A stretch of 64,000 bases of DNA from Chloroflexota bacterium (GTDB taxonomy: Bacteria; Chloroflexota; UBA11872). The notes below the pieces were generated by a model, which saw only the letters and a program-made list of their open reading frames with translations, did no database searches and had not been told where the DNA came from. The DNA lies in NCBI GenBank assembly GCA_028874175.1, contig JAPPLN010000001.1, forward strand, positions 26,296-90,295, written 5' to 3'. Made by a program: the position numbers and the translations under genes. Of this stretch, positions 53,569 to 62,300 are shown piece by piece. Position 1 is the first letter of the stretch, and the number at the start of each line of letters is the position of its first letter.

Positions 53569-54180
53569 TCACCCGACGAACAACGGCGCCGTTCGTGGCC
53601 ATGAGCGTTCGTGCGCCAGCAGGCGCCGCTTCACGTCCAGACCCCGCGAATAGCCTCCCAGCCCGCGAGCGGCCACGACCCGGTGGCAGGGAACGAACAC
53701 GAGCAGCTCGTTCGCCCCAATCGCCGTCCCCACCGCCCGCGTGGCCCGCGGCTGGGCTAGCTCACTGGCAACCCAGCGGTAGCTTTCGACTTCGCCAAAA
53801 GGAATCTTGCGCAGCACATCCCACGTTCGCTGCTGGAACTCCGTTCCCGCCCGCCGATCCAGCGGAATCTCAAGCCGTTGCCGTCCGGTCGTCAGGTATT
53901 CCCACAGCTGCTCCAGCCCGTTCCCCGCGATTTGATGAGCGCTCCAGCCCGCAGCGGCGACCGGGGATTCCGCCAACCGGCGCGCGTGCAAGCGCTGAGC
54001 GCCCCTGGACCGGTGACGCGCCGCCGTTGACGCCGCCCGCAGTGCATCCATGCAGGCCGCCTCTGAGGCATGCGCCAGCGTGGCACTCACAAGGCCCACC
54101 TCGGTCGCGGCCACCCCGCACCAGTCCCACGACTCAATGCGGCGGGCGACCAGGGCGATTTCCTGGACCTCGCCCGCCAT
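53569..54180 (-). CDS. ogt: methylated-DNA--protein-cysteine methyltransferase
   Basis: This 203-residue O6-alkylguanine DNA repair protein has the acceptor cysteine in VPCHRVV, preceded by the helix-turn-helix (FGEVESYRWVASEL) and the ATRAVGTAIGAN segment. It removes alkyl groups from guanine by self-alkylation. It lies 3 nt downstream of the second moxR gene and probably shares its transcript. Confidence 0.9.
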   Translation of the reverse strand: MAGEVQEIALVARRIESWDWCGVAATEVGLVSATLAHASEAACMDALRAASTAARHRSRGAQRLHARRLAESPVAAAGWSAHQIAGNGLEQLWEYLTTGRQRLEIPLDRRAGTEFQQRTWDVLRKIPFGEVESYRWVASELAQPRATRAVGTAIGANELLVFVPCHRVVAARGLGGYSRGLDVKRRLLAHERSWPRTAPLFVG

Positions 54181-54183
54181 CGG

Positions 54184-55131
54184 TCAGGCGGCTGACGCGC
54201 CCGGCACCGGAACGAAGTCGAGAATGCCCGCTACGATGGCGCGCGTGTCCACGCTGCGAATGCGCGCCGCCGGACTCACGATCACCCGGTGCGACAGCAC
54301 TGACTCCGCCAGCCGCTTGACGTCGTCCGGAACCACGTAGTCGCGTCCGCCGACGGCCGCCATCGCCTGTCCGGAGCGATACAGGCCCAGGCTGCCGCGC
54401 GGACTGGCGCCCAGGTACACGTCGTTGTGCTCGCGCGTCGCGCGGCTGATGTCCACGATGTAGTTGGATACCAGCGGGTCCACATACACGTCCTTCACCG
54501 CTTCCTGCGCGGCAAAGACCTCCTCCAGCGTGACGACCTGCTGGATGTCGTCGATCGGCTGCTCGCGCTGCCGTGTCGCCAGCACTTGCAACTCGTCCTG
54601 CCGCTCCGGATAGCCCAGATTCACCCGCATCAGAAACCGGTCCAACTGCGCCTCCGGCAACGGAAACGTGCCTTCGTACTCGATCGGGTTCTGCGTCGCC
54701 AGCACCAGAAACGGCTCGGGCAGCACGTAGGTCGCCCCGTCGACGGTGATCTGCCGCTCCTCCATCGCCTCCAGCAACGCCGACTGCGTCTTGGGCGTGG
54801 CCCGGTTCACCTCGTCCGCCAGCACGATCTGGGCCATCACCGGGCCTTCGCGAAACTCGAACTCGCTCGTCTTTTGGTTGAAGATCGTCACGCCGGTCAC
54901 GTCGCTGGGCAGCAGGTCCGGCGTGAACTGGACGCGCTTGAAGCTCAGCCCGACCGAGCGGGCGATGGCCTTAGCCAGCGTCGTCTTGCCCACGCCCGGT
55001 ACGTCCTCGATCAGGATGTGCCCGTCCGAAAGCAGTGCCACGACCACAAGCTCAATGGCGTCGCGCTTACCCACGATGACGGTGGCCACGTTGTCGATGA
55101 TCCGGTTCGCGACCGTGCGAATGTCTTGCAT
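54184..55131 (-). CDS. MoxR-family AAA+ ATPase (copy 2)
   Basis: This 315-residue MoxR ATPase is a paralogue of the protein at 50092. Walker A is [15 protein letters not shown] and Walker B is [22 protein letters not shown]. It is separated from any DUF58 or vWA gene and sits with ogt instead. Its partner is therefore off-site or shared with the operon at 47-51 kb. Confidence 0.92.
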   Translation of the reverse strand: MQDIRTVANRIIDNVATVIVGKRDAIELVVVALLSDGHILIEDVPGVGKTTLAKAIARSVGLSFKRVQFTPDLLPSDVTGVTIFNQKTSEFEFREGPVMAQIVLADEVNRATPKTQSALLEAMEERQITVDGATYVLPEPFLVLATQNPIEYEGTFPLPEAQLDRFLMRVNLGYPERQDELQVLATRQREQPIDDIQQVVTLEEVFAAQEAVKDVYVDPLVSNYIVDISRATREHNDVYLGASPRGSLGLYRSGQAMAAVGGRDYVVPDDVKRLAESVLSHRVIVSPAARIRSVDTRAIVAGILDFVPVPGASAA

Positions 55132-55233
55132 GCGGGTTCTCAGCCGAGGCCGCTGGCCCCGGGAGTGACGGTCCGGGAAGGTGCGGCAATATAGCCGACC
55201 GGCGCCGAACGGCTCTCCGGTCGCGACGGCGAA

Positions 55234-55262
55234 TTGACGCCCCGCGCCAACGCCGTCACATT
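55234..55262 (+). promoter_or_regulatory. promoter candidate for tRNA-Gly
   Basis: TTGACG is followed 17 nt later by CACATT. The -10 box ends 26 nt before tRNA-Gly. The -35 is good and the -10 is weak. Confidence 0.35.
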
Positions 55263-55288
55263 AGTGGCGCCGCGCGCGGCGGCGGCCG

Positions 55289-55359
55289 GCGGGGATAGTT
55301 GAGTGGTACAACATGGGCTTCCCAAGCCTAAAACGCGGGTTCGATTCCCGTTCCCCGCT
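55289..55359 (+). tRNA. tRNA-Gly (anticodon CCC)
   Basis: The acceptor stem GCGGGGA/TCCCCGC is perfect. The anticodon stem TGGGC/GCCTA has one G-T pair, and its loop TTCCCAA gives anticodon CCC, reading GGG. The T-arm CGGG-TTCGATT-CCCG is present and the discriminator is T, as in bacterial tRNA-Gly. CCA is not encoded. Confidence 0.93.
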
Positions 55360-55433
55360 CCGAACACACGGCGCCTACGCCCCGACTATCCGTAGGCCGC
55401 CAAAGGGACGCTGCGCCGCCCTGGCCCAGGCGC

Positions 55434-57857
55434 CTACGCCCCGTCCTGAATCGTCGGCAGCACAAACTGCCGAACCGAATCCTTCCCCAGCACGATCAGC
55501 TTGCCGTCGATCTCGCTCACCCAGATCGACCGGATGTCCGCAAAGAAATCGTCCGACCCGGCGTACTTGAACTGCCGCACGAACTCGCCGGCGGATTCCT
55601 CCCGCTTGTCGATTTCAACAATCCGTTTGTTGGCCGAATCAATCAGGTAGAGGCTGTCGGTTTCGACCTCGGTGAATAGGCGCGTGGCCTTCAGCGTGTC
55701 TCCGTCGAGGCCCTTGATCTCAAACGGCTCGCGCTGCCCGCCCCGCAGTCGCAGCACCGACGCATCCGACATCAGCACGAAAATGTCGCCGTCAATCGCC
55801 ATGTCGATGGCGCTGCTGATGTCGATGTCTGCCGTGGCCAAGACGTAGGGGCTCGGCGCGACTTCGTACCCGCCCGCCGTCGCCTGGTACTTGTGGATCG
55901 TATTGGCGCCTGGGTCCAGGACGTAGAAGTTGTTGTTGAAGTTGTCGAACGCCACCGGCGTCCGCCACGTCTCCGTTCCCGTAATCCGCAACAGCCGTGG
56001 ATTTTGGTCGGGTTGCAGGCTCACCAGGTTGTAGCGGCTGTCCAGCACCAGCACGTTCAGGGCTCGGTTCACCACCGCGATGGGGTCCTGCACCGTGATA
56101 CTGCTCACCACGTCGCCCTTGCGCAGCACCGTGGCGCCTTGCCTGGCCGTTTCGAAGGACACGACCCGACCTGTGGTGGCGTCGATCACGTACTTGGCGT
56201 CGACGCGCACGTCCATCTGCTCCGCCGCGCTGCCCACCCCCGCGCTGTCGAAGTCGCCGATGGTGGCGCTGGTCACCACCGTTCGGACCCGGTTGAGGCG
56301 ATCCTCTTCACGACCGATTTGGCTGAGCAATCGGTTGATGTCTGGCGCCAGCGTGCGCTCCACGTCCGCCGTCAGCGCTTGGTTCGCCAGGTCCTTGGCG
56401 TCGCGAAGGACCAGCAGCGTGGCCGCGCGATTCTCGTCAGGGTCCCGAGCCAGCGCTTCGCGGTAACGGGTTTCGGCGTCGGCGAACAGCGTGGCGGCAC
56501 GCTCCGCGCCCACCAGTGGCGACTCCGCGGTTACGGCGGCAACGCCCGCCTGACCCGCCGACGCGTCCTCGGCCGAGCCGGCGTCCAGCGAACCCGGCGC
56601 CGATTCGCTGTTGCGCAGAAACAGCACGGCGGCCATGACCACCAGCAGCACCAGCGAGACCCCGAAGAGCAGCGTGCCCGGGCCCGGCAGCGATCGCCGT
56701 GGCCGGTATCGATACGCATCCTGGCCGCCCCGGAACGGCTCGCCGACCGCGCTCAGGGCTGGCGCCGCCTCTGGCGGTGTCGCCCTCAAACGCTCGCCGC
56801 CGCCGGGCCCGGCCGCTCGCAGCGAGCGTAGACTCGACCAATCGTCCTCCGCCACGCCGGGCCCGCCCGCGGCGGCCGGGGTCGACGATGGAGCGGGTGA
56901 CGGCATCGTCGGTTGCACCGGATCCGAGCGACCGGTAATCAGGCGCACCAGCCCGCGCACTGCCACGACCGGCAGCACCAGGATCATTAACAGCACTGTG
57001 AGCGGAACCCCGACGATCCGCTGCACCGGCGAGCGCTGTGGCGGGACGCTCGCCGCTCGCTCCTGCGGATAGCCGGCGCCGTCCCAGTCGGCCTCGGGCG
57101 CCGCCGGAGGCTGCGCGCGCCCGGCCCGGCCATTGGTGGACATCGCGCCCGCCGGGCCGGCCGACGTCCAGGCAGGCTCGGCCACCGGTTCCGCGACAGG
57201 CGCCAGCGTCTCGGCGCCAATCCCCAGCACCACCACGCCGCACGTCGTGCCGCCCCGCTGGGCCGCGACCGAACACAAGTCGTGGGCTGCCCGTTGCGCG
57301 CTCCGGCCCTGCAGCAAGCCTTGGATTTCGCGCTCCGTCAGCGCCCGGCCAAACTCTGTTGACGCCAGCACCACTACGTCGTGCGGATCCAACTCCACCC
57401 GGAATATCTCCACATCCTGATCGGGAACCGGATCACGGAAGCTCTCGGGCTGGGGCTCCGCCGGCAGCGCGTTGAGGACGCCGTCGCGCAACACGAACAC
57501 CTGGCTCGGCAGCAACTGGGCCAGGTAAAGCTGGTCGCCTGCGTGCACGGCGCCGGTTGCTCCCAGCGTCTCGCCCGGACTGGCCAGGTCCATGTCGATC
57601 GACACGCTCTGGGCCGCCTGGCGCATGCTCTGCACCAGCGCGCTGGCGATCCCCTCGGATTCGTCCGAGTAGTAGCTCGAGGCCACGGCCTGGCCGAACG
57701 AGGCGGCCTGCCCGTCACTCCCGCCCTGGACCAGCAGATACAGGTCGCCCAGCCCGGGACGATCCGCCGGCTCGCGCTGCGCGTGGATCCGGGGGCTGTC
57801 CTGCCGCGTAATACCGCCGCTGAGAGCGGCCGCCCCTACGTCAACAGCGAGCGCCAT
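55434..57857 (-). CDS. phosphatase-like / transmembrane / beta-propeller protein
   Basis: This 807-residue protein has three parts. The N-terminal ~215 residues resemble a PPM (PP2C)-type phosphatase domain, but the metal-binding DGMGG motif is degenerate (VQGGSDGQ), so it may be inactive. A Pro/Ala-rich region with hydrophobic helices near residues 280 and 400 follows. The C-terminal ~270 residues carry repeating propeller-like blades (FYVLDPGANTIHKY, SLYLIDSANKRIVEID). It may sense outside and signal inside, but no ligand is evident. It follows tRNA-Gly in convergent orientation. Confidence 0.7.
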   Translation of the reverse strand: MALAVDVGAAALSGGITRQDSPRIHAQREPADRPGLGDLYLLVQGGSDGQAASFGQAVASSYYSDESEGIASALVQSMRQAAQSVSIDMDLASPGETLGATGAVHAGDQLYLAQLLPSQVFVLRDGVLNALPAEPQPESFRDPVPDQDVEIFRVELDPHDVVVLASTEFGRALTEREIQGLLQGRSAQRAAHDLCSVAAQRGGTTCGVVVLGIGAETLAPVAEPVAEPAWTSAGPAGAMSTNGRAGRAQPPAAPEADWDGAGYPQERAASVPPQRSPVQRIVGVPLTVLLMILVLPVVAVRGLVRLITGRSDPVQPTMPSPAPSSTPAAAGGPGVAEDDWSSLRSLRAAGPGGGERLRATPPEAAPALSAVGEPFRGGQDAYRYRPRRSLPGPGTLLFGVSLVLLVVMAAVLFLRNSESAPGSLDAGSAEDASAGQAGVAAVTAESPLVGAERAATLFADAETRYREALARDPDENRAATLLVLRDAKDLANQALTADVERTLAPDINRLLSQIGREEDRLNRVRTVVTSATIGDFDSAGVGSAAEQMDVRVDAKYVIDATTGRVVSFETARQGATVLRKGDVVSSITVQDPIAVVNRALNVLVLDSRYNLVSLQPDQNPRLLRITGTETWRTPVAFDNFNNNFYVLDPGANTIHKYQATAGGYEVAPSPYVLATADIDISSAIDMAIDGDIFVLMSDASVLRLRGGQREPFEIKGLDGDTLKATRLFTEVETDSLYLIDSANKRIVEIDKREESAGEFVRQFKYAGSDDFFADIRSIWVSEIDGKLIVLGKDSVRQFVLPTIQDGA

Positions 57858-57914
57858 GGGTTCCGGTGAACTGGGGACGTGACTTGGCTTCGCGAACTAA
57901 TGGATCGAAATACA

Positions 57915-57943
57915 TTGTCCCGCGCATACCCCTATGCTAGCGT
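57915..57943 (+). promoter_or_regulatory. infC promoter candidate
   Basis: TTGTCC and TAGCGT are separated by exactly 17 nt, with an extended -10 (TGCTAGCGT). The predicted start near 57950 would give a leader of about 33 nt before the TTG at 57983. Confidence 0.6.
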
Positions 57944-57982
57944 GAATCGTTCGGCCGGCTCGTTGCCGACCAGTTCCGGGAG

Positions 57983-58546
57983 TTGCCCCTGCGTTCACCA
58001 TCACCTCGCGCCGACCAGCGGCCGCATCAGCGCGGCCCGCGAATCAATGAGCACATTCGTATTCGCCATGTCCGTCTGATTGACGAAAACGGCGAACAGA
58101 TCGGAATTACCCCCACCCCCGTAGCGTTGGATATGGCGCGTGAGCGCGGCCTTGATCTGGTTGAGATCGCCCCGAACTCGCAACCTCCGGTCGCCAAGAT
58201 CCTCGACTTCGGCAAGTTCCGCTACGAGCAGAATCGGCGCAAGGCCGAAAACAAGCGCCGGCAGAAGGCCGGGACTGTCAAGGAAGTCCGCTTCGGACCC
58301 CGCACTGGCGATCACGACATCCAGTTCAAGATCAAGCGGCTCGAAAAGTTCCTGCGCGAGGGCAACAAGGTGAAAGCCTGGGTCCGCATGCGCGGACGCG
58401 AACTCGCCCACCCGGAAGTCGCCCTGCGCGTCCTGGAACGGGTCAAGGCCAGCCTGGAACCCCACGGGGTAATAGAGCGAGACATCACCCGCGAGCAGGA
58501 TGGCCGCGTCTTGAGCATCATCATGGCCCCGCAAGGGAAGAACTAG
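57983..58546 (+). CDS. infC: translation initiation factor IF-3
   Basis: This 187-residue IF-3 has the N-domain INEHIRIRHVRLIDENGEQIGI from residue 21, the linker rich in Arg/Lys (RRKAENKRRQKA), and the C-domain ending in LSIIMAPQGK. It prevents premature subunit joining during initiation. The start is a TTG at 57983; infC genes commonly use non-AUG starts for autoregulation, and a rare codon nearer the INEH segment cannot be excluded. The usual rpmI-rplT genes do not follow. Confidence 0.92.
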   Translation: MPLRSPSPRADQRPHQRGPRINEHIRIRHVRLIDENGEQIGITPTPVALDMARERGLDLVEIAPNSQPPVAKILDFGKFRYEQNRRKAENKRRQKAGTVKEVRFGPRTGDHDIQFKIKRLEKFLREGNKVKAWVRMRGRELAHPEVALRVLERVKASLEPHGVIERDITREQDGRVLSIIMAPQGKN

Positions 58547-58574
58547 CGGCAGCAACCCTGCGGCTGGAGACCGT

Positions 58575-59201
58575 ATGCCCGCGTCGGTGCGATGGCACCC
58601 GGAGGAACAGCGCAATCCTGATGGCAGCGTGCGCCGCGTCCAGGCGGCCTGGCTGGTCGCCGAACCCACCGCTGACGAGCCCCGTCCTCGCTATCTGGCC
58701 TACCTCGGCAACAGTCCCCACGTGACCCAGCAGGTCCGGGAGGAATGCCAGGTTCTGTATCCTGAGATCCGGATTGACTGGACCGCCGTGGCGCGGGCCC
58801 TTGAACACCCCCCGCCCATCGAAGGACTCGACCTTGAGACGCTGGCGCAGCGCTGGGCGCAAATGGCCGCCAACCAGGGGCTCGACCCCATGGAAGTCGA
58901 AATCCGCATCGGCGGCGGCTGGAAACGACCGCTCTCCAACCTTGCGCGCCTCCTCTCGGATTCAGCGGCCGTCGCCCGCATGGAACGCACGTCCGGCTCC
59001 ATCCTGGCCTACATGCTCGAGTTTCATTCCGACTACGCCTACGCCCTCGCCAAGCTGGGCCTGCTCATGACCGGCCAGCACACCGAACTTGAGCAGTTGG
59101 AAGCCGAGGAGGCCACCGTTCTGGAAGGCGCGCCGCGCGCCCGTCAGGTCGAATTCTGGCGAGCCTCGGCTGAGCGGATCGCAACCTCGCTGAATACCTA
59201 G
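58575..59201 (+). CDS. unknown protein downstream of infC
   Basis: I do not recognise this 208-residue protein. It begins with short beta strands (ASVRWHPEE, RRVQAAWLVAEP, PRYLAYLGNSP) and continues as mostly helical sequence with many Ala/Leu/Glu residues. There is no membrane segment or metal motif. It lies 28 nt after infC and 69 nt before aspS in the same direction, so it may be co-transcribed with them. Confidence 0.7.
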   Translation: MPASVRWHPEEQRNPDGSVRRVQAAWLVAEPTADEPRPRYLAYLGNSPHVTQQVREECQVLYPEIRIDWTAVARALEHPPPIEGLDLETLAQRWAQMAANQGLDPMEVEIRIGGGWKRPLSNLARLLSDSAAVARMERTSGSILAYMLEFHSDYAYALAKLGLLMTGQHTELEQLEAEEATVLEGAPRARQVEFWRASAERIATSLNT

Positions 59202-59270
59202 CCGCGTTCCTGCGGCCGCATCTTCCGATCATTGCCAATGCCGTCGTCACTCGAAAACTCGGAGGTCCCC

Positions 59271-61067
59271 ATGTCCACCCTGCCTGCATCCACCTGGTCA
59301 CGCCGCACCCATACCTGCGGCGCGCTGCGGCGCGCTGACGCCGGCGCCACCGTCGTCCTCAACGGCTGGGTGCACCGCCGCCGCGATCAAGGCGGCCTGA
59401 TCTTCGTCGACCTCCGCGACCGCTACGGCATCACCCAGGTCGTCATCAACCGCGACGACAACGCCCAAGCCCACGAAGCGGCCTCAGGCGTCCGCTCCGA
59501 ATACGTCCTGGCCGTCACCGGCCAGGTCCGCGAACGCCCTGCCGGAACCACCAACCCCGACCTCGCCACCGGCGAAATCGAAGTCGGCCAGATCGAACGC
59601 GTCGAGATATTGGCCGCCTCCCAGCCTCCCCCCTTCGAGATCACGTCCGACCGCGATATCGACGAGTCCGTCCGCCTCACCCACCGTTACCTGGACCTCC
59701 GGCGCATCCGCATGCGCGAGCTCACCGAACTCCGCTTCAACATCTCCCGCGTCATTCGTGAGCATCTTTGGGAGCGCGACTTCCTGGAACTCGAGACTCC
59801 CACCCTGGTCAAGAGCACGCCCGAGGGCGCCCGCGACTTCATCGTGCCCAGCCGTCACTACCCCGGCCAGGCCTACGCCCTCCCCCAGTCGCCCCAGCAG
59901 CTCAAGCAACTGCTCATGGTCGCCGGGCTGGACCGCTACTTTCAGCTCGCCCGCTGCTACCGCGACGAGGACCTCCGCGCCGACCGCACCGCCGAGTTCA
60001 CCCAGCTCGACATCGAGATGGCCTTCGTCGAGCGCGAGGACATCCTCGAGCTCATCGAAACCCTCTACCTGCGGCTCGCCCGCGAACTCTCCACCAAGCG
60101 CCTCTTGCAGGAACCGTTCCCCCGCATCACCTACGCCGACGCCATGGAACGCTACGGCACAGACAAGGCCGACCTGCGCTTCGGCCTGGAGCTCGTGGAT
60201 GTCAGCCACGCCGCCGCCGGCCACGGCTTCCGCGTCTTCGACCAGGTCGTCCAGTCGGGCGGCGTCGTCAAGGCCGTCGTCGCCCCCGGATCCGCCGCCT
60301 TCACCCGCCGCGAGGTCGACCGGCTGCAGGATGTGGTCAAGGCGAACGGTGCCGCCGGACTCGCCACCGTCGCCCTCAACAGCGACGGCACCCTCCGTTC
60401 GCCCCTTGCCCGCTTCTTCGGCGATGACGCCCTGCGCGAACTCGCCCAGGCCGCCGGCGCCGAGCAGGGCGACCTGGTCTGCCTCGTCGCCGACAAGCGC
60501 GAGACCGCCAACGCCGCCCTCGGCGAGCTACGCCTCGCCCTGGGCGAAAAGCTGGACCTGATCGACCCCGACGTCCTGGCCTTCGGCTGGATCATCGACT
60601 TCCCGCTCTTCGAGCCCAACGAGGAAACCGGCGGTCTCACCTTCTCCCACAACCCCTTCTGCTCGCCCGCCGACGATTCCTTCGATCTCCTCTACACCGA
60701 CCCCGCCAAAGCCACCGCCAAGCAATACGACCTCGTCTGCAACGGCCACGAGATCGGCGGCGGCTCCATCCGCGCCCACCGCGCGAAAGACCTGCACCGC
60801 ATCTACCAGGTCATGGGTTTCGACGAGGACAGCATCCAGGAACAGATCGGCCACATGCTCCAGGCCTTCGAATACGGCGCCCCGCCCCACGGCGGCATCG
60901 CCATGGGCCTCGACCGCATCGCCATGATCTTCGGCGACACCGCCAACCTCCGCGATGTCACCGTCTTCCCCAAGAACCAGGCCGGCGTCGACCTCATGCT
61001 CCAATCTCCCTCCCCCATCGACGCCGCGCAGTTGGACGAACTGGGGTTGGCGGCTAAGGAGTCATAG
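59271..61067 (+). CDS. aspS: aspartyl-tRNA synthetase (bacterial type)
   Basis: This 598-residue class II synthetase starts at the ATG at 59271 after a GGAGGT site; the track begins 39 nt early. It has an OB-fold anticodon-binding domain (VLNGWVHRRRDQGGLIFVDLRD), motif 2 (FQLARCYRDEDLRADR), the bacterial GAD insertion domain (about 295-420) and motif 3 (GIAMGLDRIAMI). It charges tRNA-Asp. Its 3' end overlaps the convergent esterase gene by 14 nt. Confidence 0.96.
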   Translation: MSTLPASTWSRRTHTCGALRRADAGATVVLNGWVHRRRDQGGLIFVDLRDRYGITQVVINRDDNAQAHEAASGVRSEYVLAVTGQVRERPAGTTNPDLATGEIEVGQIERVEILAASQPPPFEITSDRDIDESVRLTHRYLDLRRIRMRELTELRFNISRVIREHLWERDFLELETPTLVKSTPEGARDFIVPSRHYPGQAYALPQSPQQLKQLLMVAGLDRYFQLARCYRDEDLRADRTAEFTQLDIEMAFVEREDILELIETLYLRLARELSTKRLLQEPFPRITYADAMERYGTDKADLRFGLELVDVSHAAAGHGFRVFDQVVQSGGVVKAVVAPGSAAFTRREVDRLQDVVKANGAAGLATVALNSDGTLRSPLARFFGDDALRELAQAAGAEQGDLVCLVADKRETANAALGELRLALGEKLDLIDPDVLAFGWIIDFPLFEPNEETGGLTFSHNPFCSPADDSFDLLYTDPAKATAKQYDLVCNGHEIGGGSIRAHRAKDLHRIYQVMGFDEDSIQEQIGHMLQAFEYGAPPHGGIAMGLDRIAMIFGDTANLRDVTVFPKNQAGVDLMLQSPSPIDAAQLDELGLAAKES

Positions 61068-61797
61068 GCGGAGGAATCGAGTCGAGTAGCCGGTTGAGCC
61101 ACGACCTAGCCTCAGCCATCTCCTCCGCGCTCACCTGGTGCGCCATCGGGTACTCGCGGTAGGTCAGGTCAATCCCATGCCGCTCCAGCAGGTCGCGCGT
61201 CCGCCGCCCGGCCTCCACGGGAATGATGTCGTCATGCACCCCGTGCGCCACGAACGCCGGGGCTCCCACCAGGTTGCCGGCATCGGATTCCACCTCGATC
61301 GGGAAGTAGCCGCTCAGCGCAATCACCCCGGCCACGCTCTCCGGCCGCAACGCCTGCGCCCCCAGCGACATCACCGCCCCCTGGCTGAACCCCAGCAGCA
61401 CGACCCGCTCGGGATCGACCGGGTAGCCCGCCTTCACCGTTTCTAGGAACTCCGCCAGCGCATCCAGGCTGGCCCGCAGCGTGGCTTCGTCCAGGCGCCT
61501 GGGTTCACGCAGCCGGTACCACTCGTACCCACCCGCCATCACCCCACCCAGCTCAAGCGGCGCCTGCACCGAAATCACCAGCAAATCCTCCCGCTCGAAC
61601 TCATAAGCCAGCGGAAGAATCCCCGCCGCGCTATCCCCCCGCCCATGCAGCAACACCAACGTCGGATGGGCATCCGCCCGCGTCGATGGCGCGATGAGTT
61701 CGTGGTGCAGGTTGGCCTGAATCGGCTCAATGCGTTGTGTCACGAATTCGATTCCTCGTTTTTCGGTGAGTCCTTGTGCCCCGCTGTCGCCGGTCAA
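61054..61797 (-). CDS. alpha/beta-hydrolase, phospholipase/carboxylesterase type
   Basis: This 247-residue serine hydrolase has the oxyanion strand VLLHGRGDSA, the nucleophile elbow GFSQG, Asp in HGVHDDIIP and the catalytic His in PMAHQVS. It is of the YpfH/EstB type, active on short acyl esters. There is no signal peptide, so it is cytoplasmic. It overlaps aspS convergently at its 3' end. Confidence 0.88.
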   Translation of the reverse strand: MTGDSGAQGLTEKRGIEFVTQRIEPIQANLHHELIAPSTRADAHPTLVLLHGRGDSAAGILPLAYEFEREDLLVISVQAPLELGGVMAGGYEWYRLREPRRLDEATLRASLDALAEFLETVKAGYPVDPERVVLLGFSQGAVMSLGAQALRPESVAGVIALSGYFPIEVESDAGNLVGAPAFVAHGVHDDIIPVEAGRRTRDLLERHGIDLTYREYPMAHQVSAEEMAEARSWLNRLLDSIPPPMTP

Positions 61798-61824
61798 TCA
61801 GCTCGGGGTTGCCTGGCCCGACGA

Positions 61825-62058
61825 CTAGACCTGGGGCCACACGCCCTCGCGAGTCCACCCGGCAAGCTCAGCGCCTAGCGCGTCGGCATCGTCGTAGCCC
61901 GCGCGATAACGAAGGGCAATGTCCTCCGCATCCTTCCGTGCCAGGTACGTGGCCGCCGCCTCCCGCAACACCGCCGAACGGCCCCGCTCCCGCACCGCAG
62001 GATCCCGGTCCAGCCGCTCCAGCAGCGCCTCTTCAAACGTCACCTGGATAGCTTTCAT
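61825..62058 (-). CDS. ribbon-helix-helix antitoxin-like protein (orphan)
   Basis: The 77 residues from the ATG at 62058 have an N-terminal beta strand and two helices typical of RHH DNA-binding (KAIQVTFEEALLERLDRDPA, then SAVLREAAATYLA). The C-terminal tail is acidic with paired tryptophans, like MazF-binding antitoxin tails. The 27-nt gap downstream leaves no room for a toxin gene, and none is adjacent. It is therefore an orphan antitoxin or a stand-alone regulator. Confidence 0.75.
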   Translation of the reverse strand: MKAIQVTFEEALLERLDRDPAVRERGRSAVLREAAATYLARKDAEDIALRYRAGYDDADALGAELAGWTREGVWPQV

Positions 62059-62224
62059 GTCCATCAGCATCCCATATCGACAATTCACATCCTCATCCTG
62101 TATTGAGTTCCCACGCCTCTCCAATTCCGCCCCCACTCATCCCGACAGCCCGCCTGAATGTGTAAACCATGTATCCGGTCTGGACAGGAAAGGTGGTTGA
62201 AGCCTGCCCCGGACGCGATCCGGG

Positions 62225-62256
62225 GGACGCGATCCCGGGGTGAGGGCTCTTCCGGG
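62225..62256. repeat. second copy of the dispersed intergenic repeat tail
   Basis: The segment ending in ggggtgagggctcttccgggc is closely related to ggggtgaggggtcctccgggc at 1348. It lies in the 240-nt gene-free gap between the antitoxin start and the NHL gene stop. The rest of that gap shows no gene. Confidence 0.5.
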
Positions 62257-62300
62257 CAAAGCGCCCCAAGAAACCACTAGGCTGTCGGCGGAGCCCCCGC

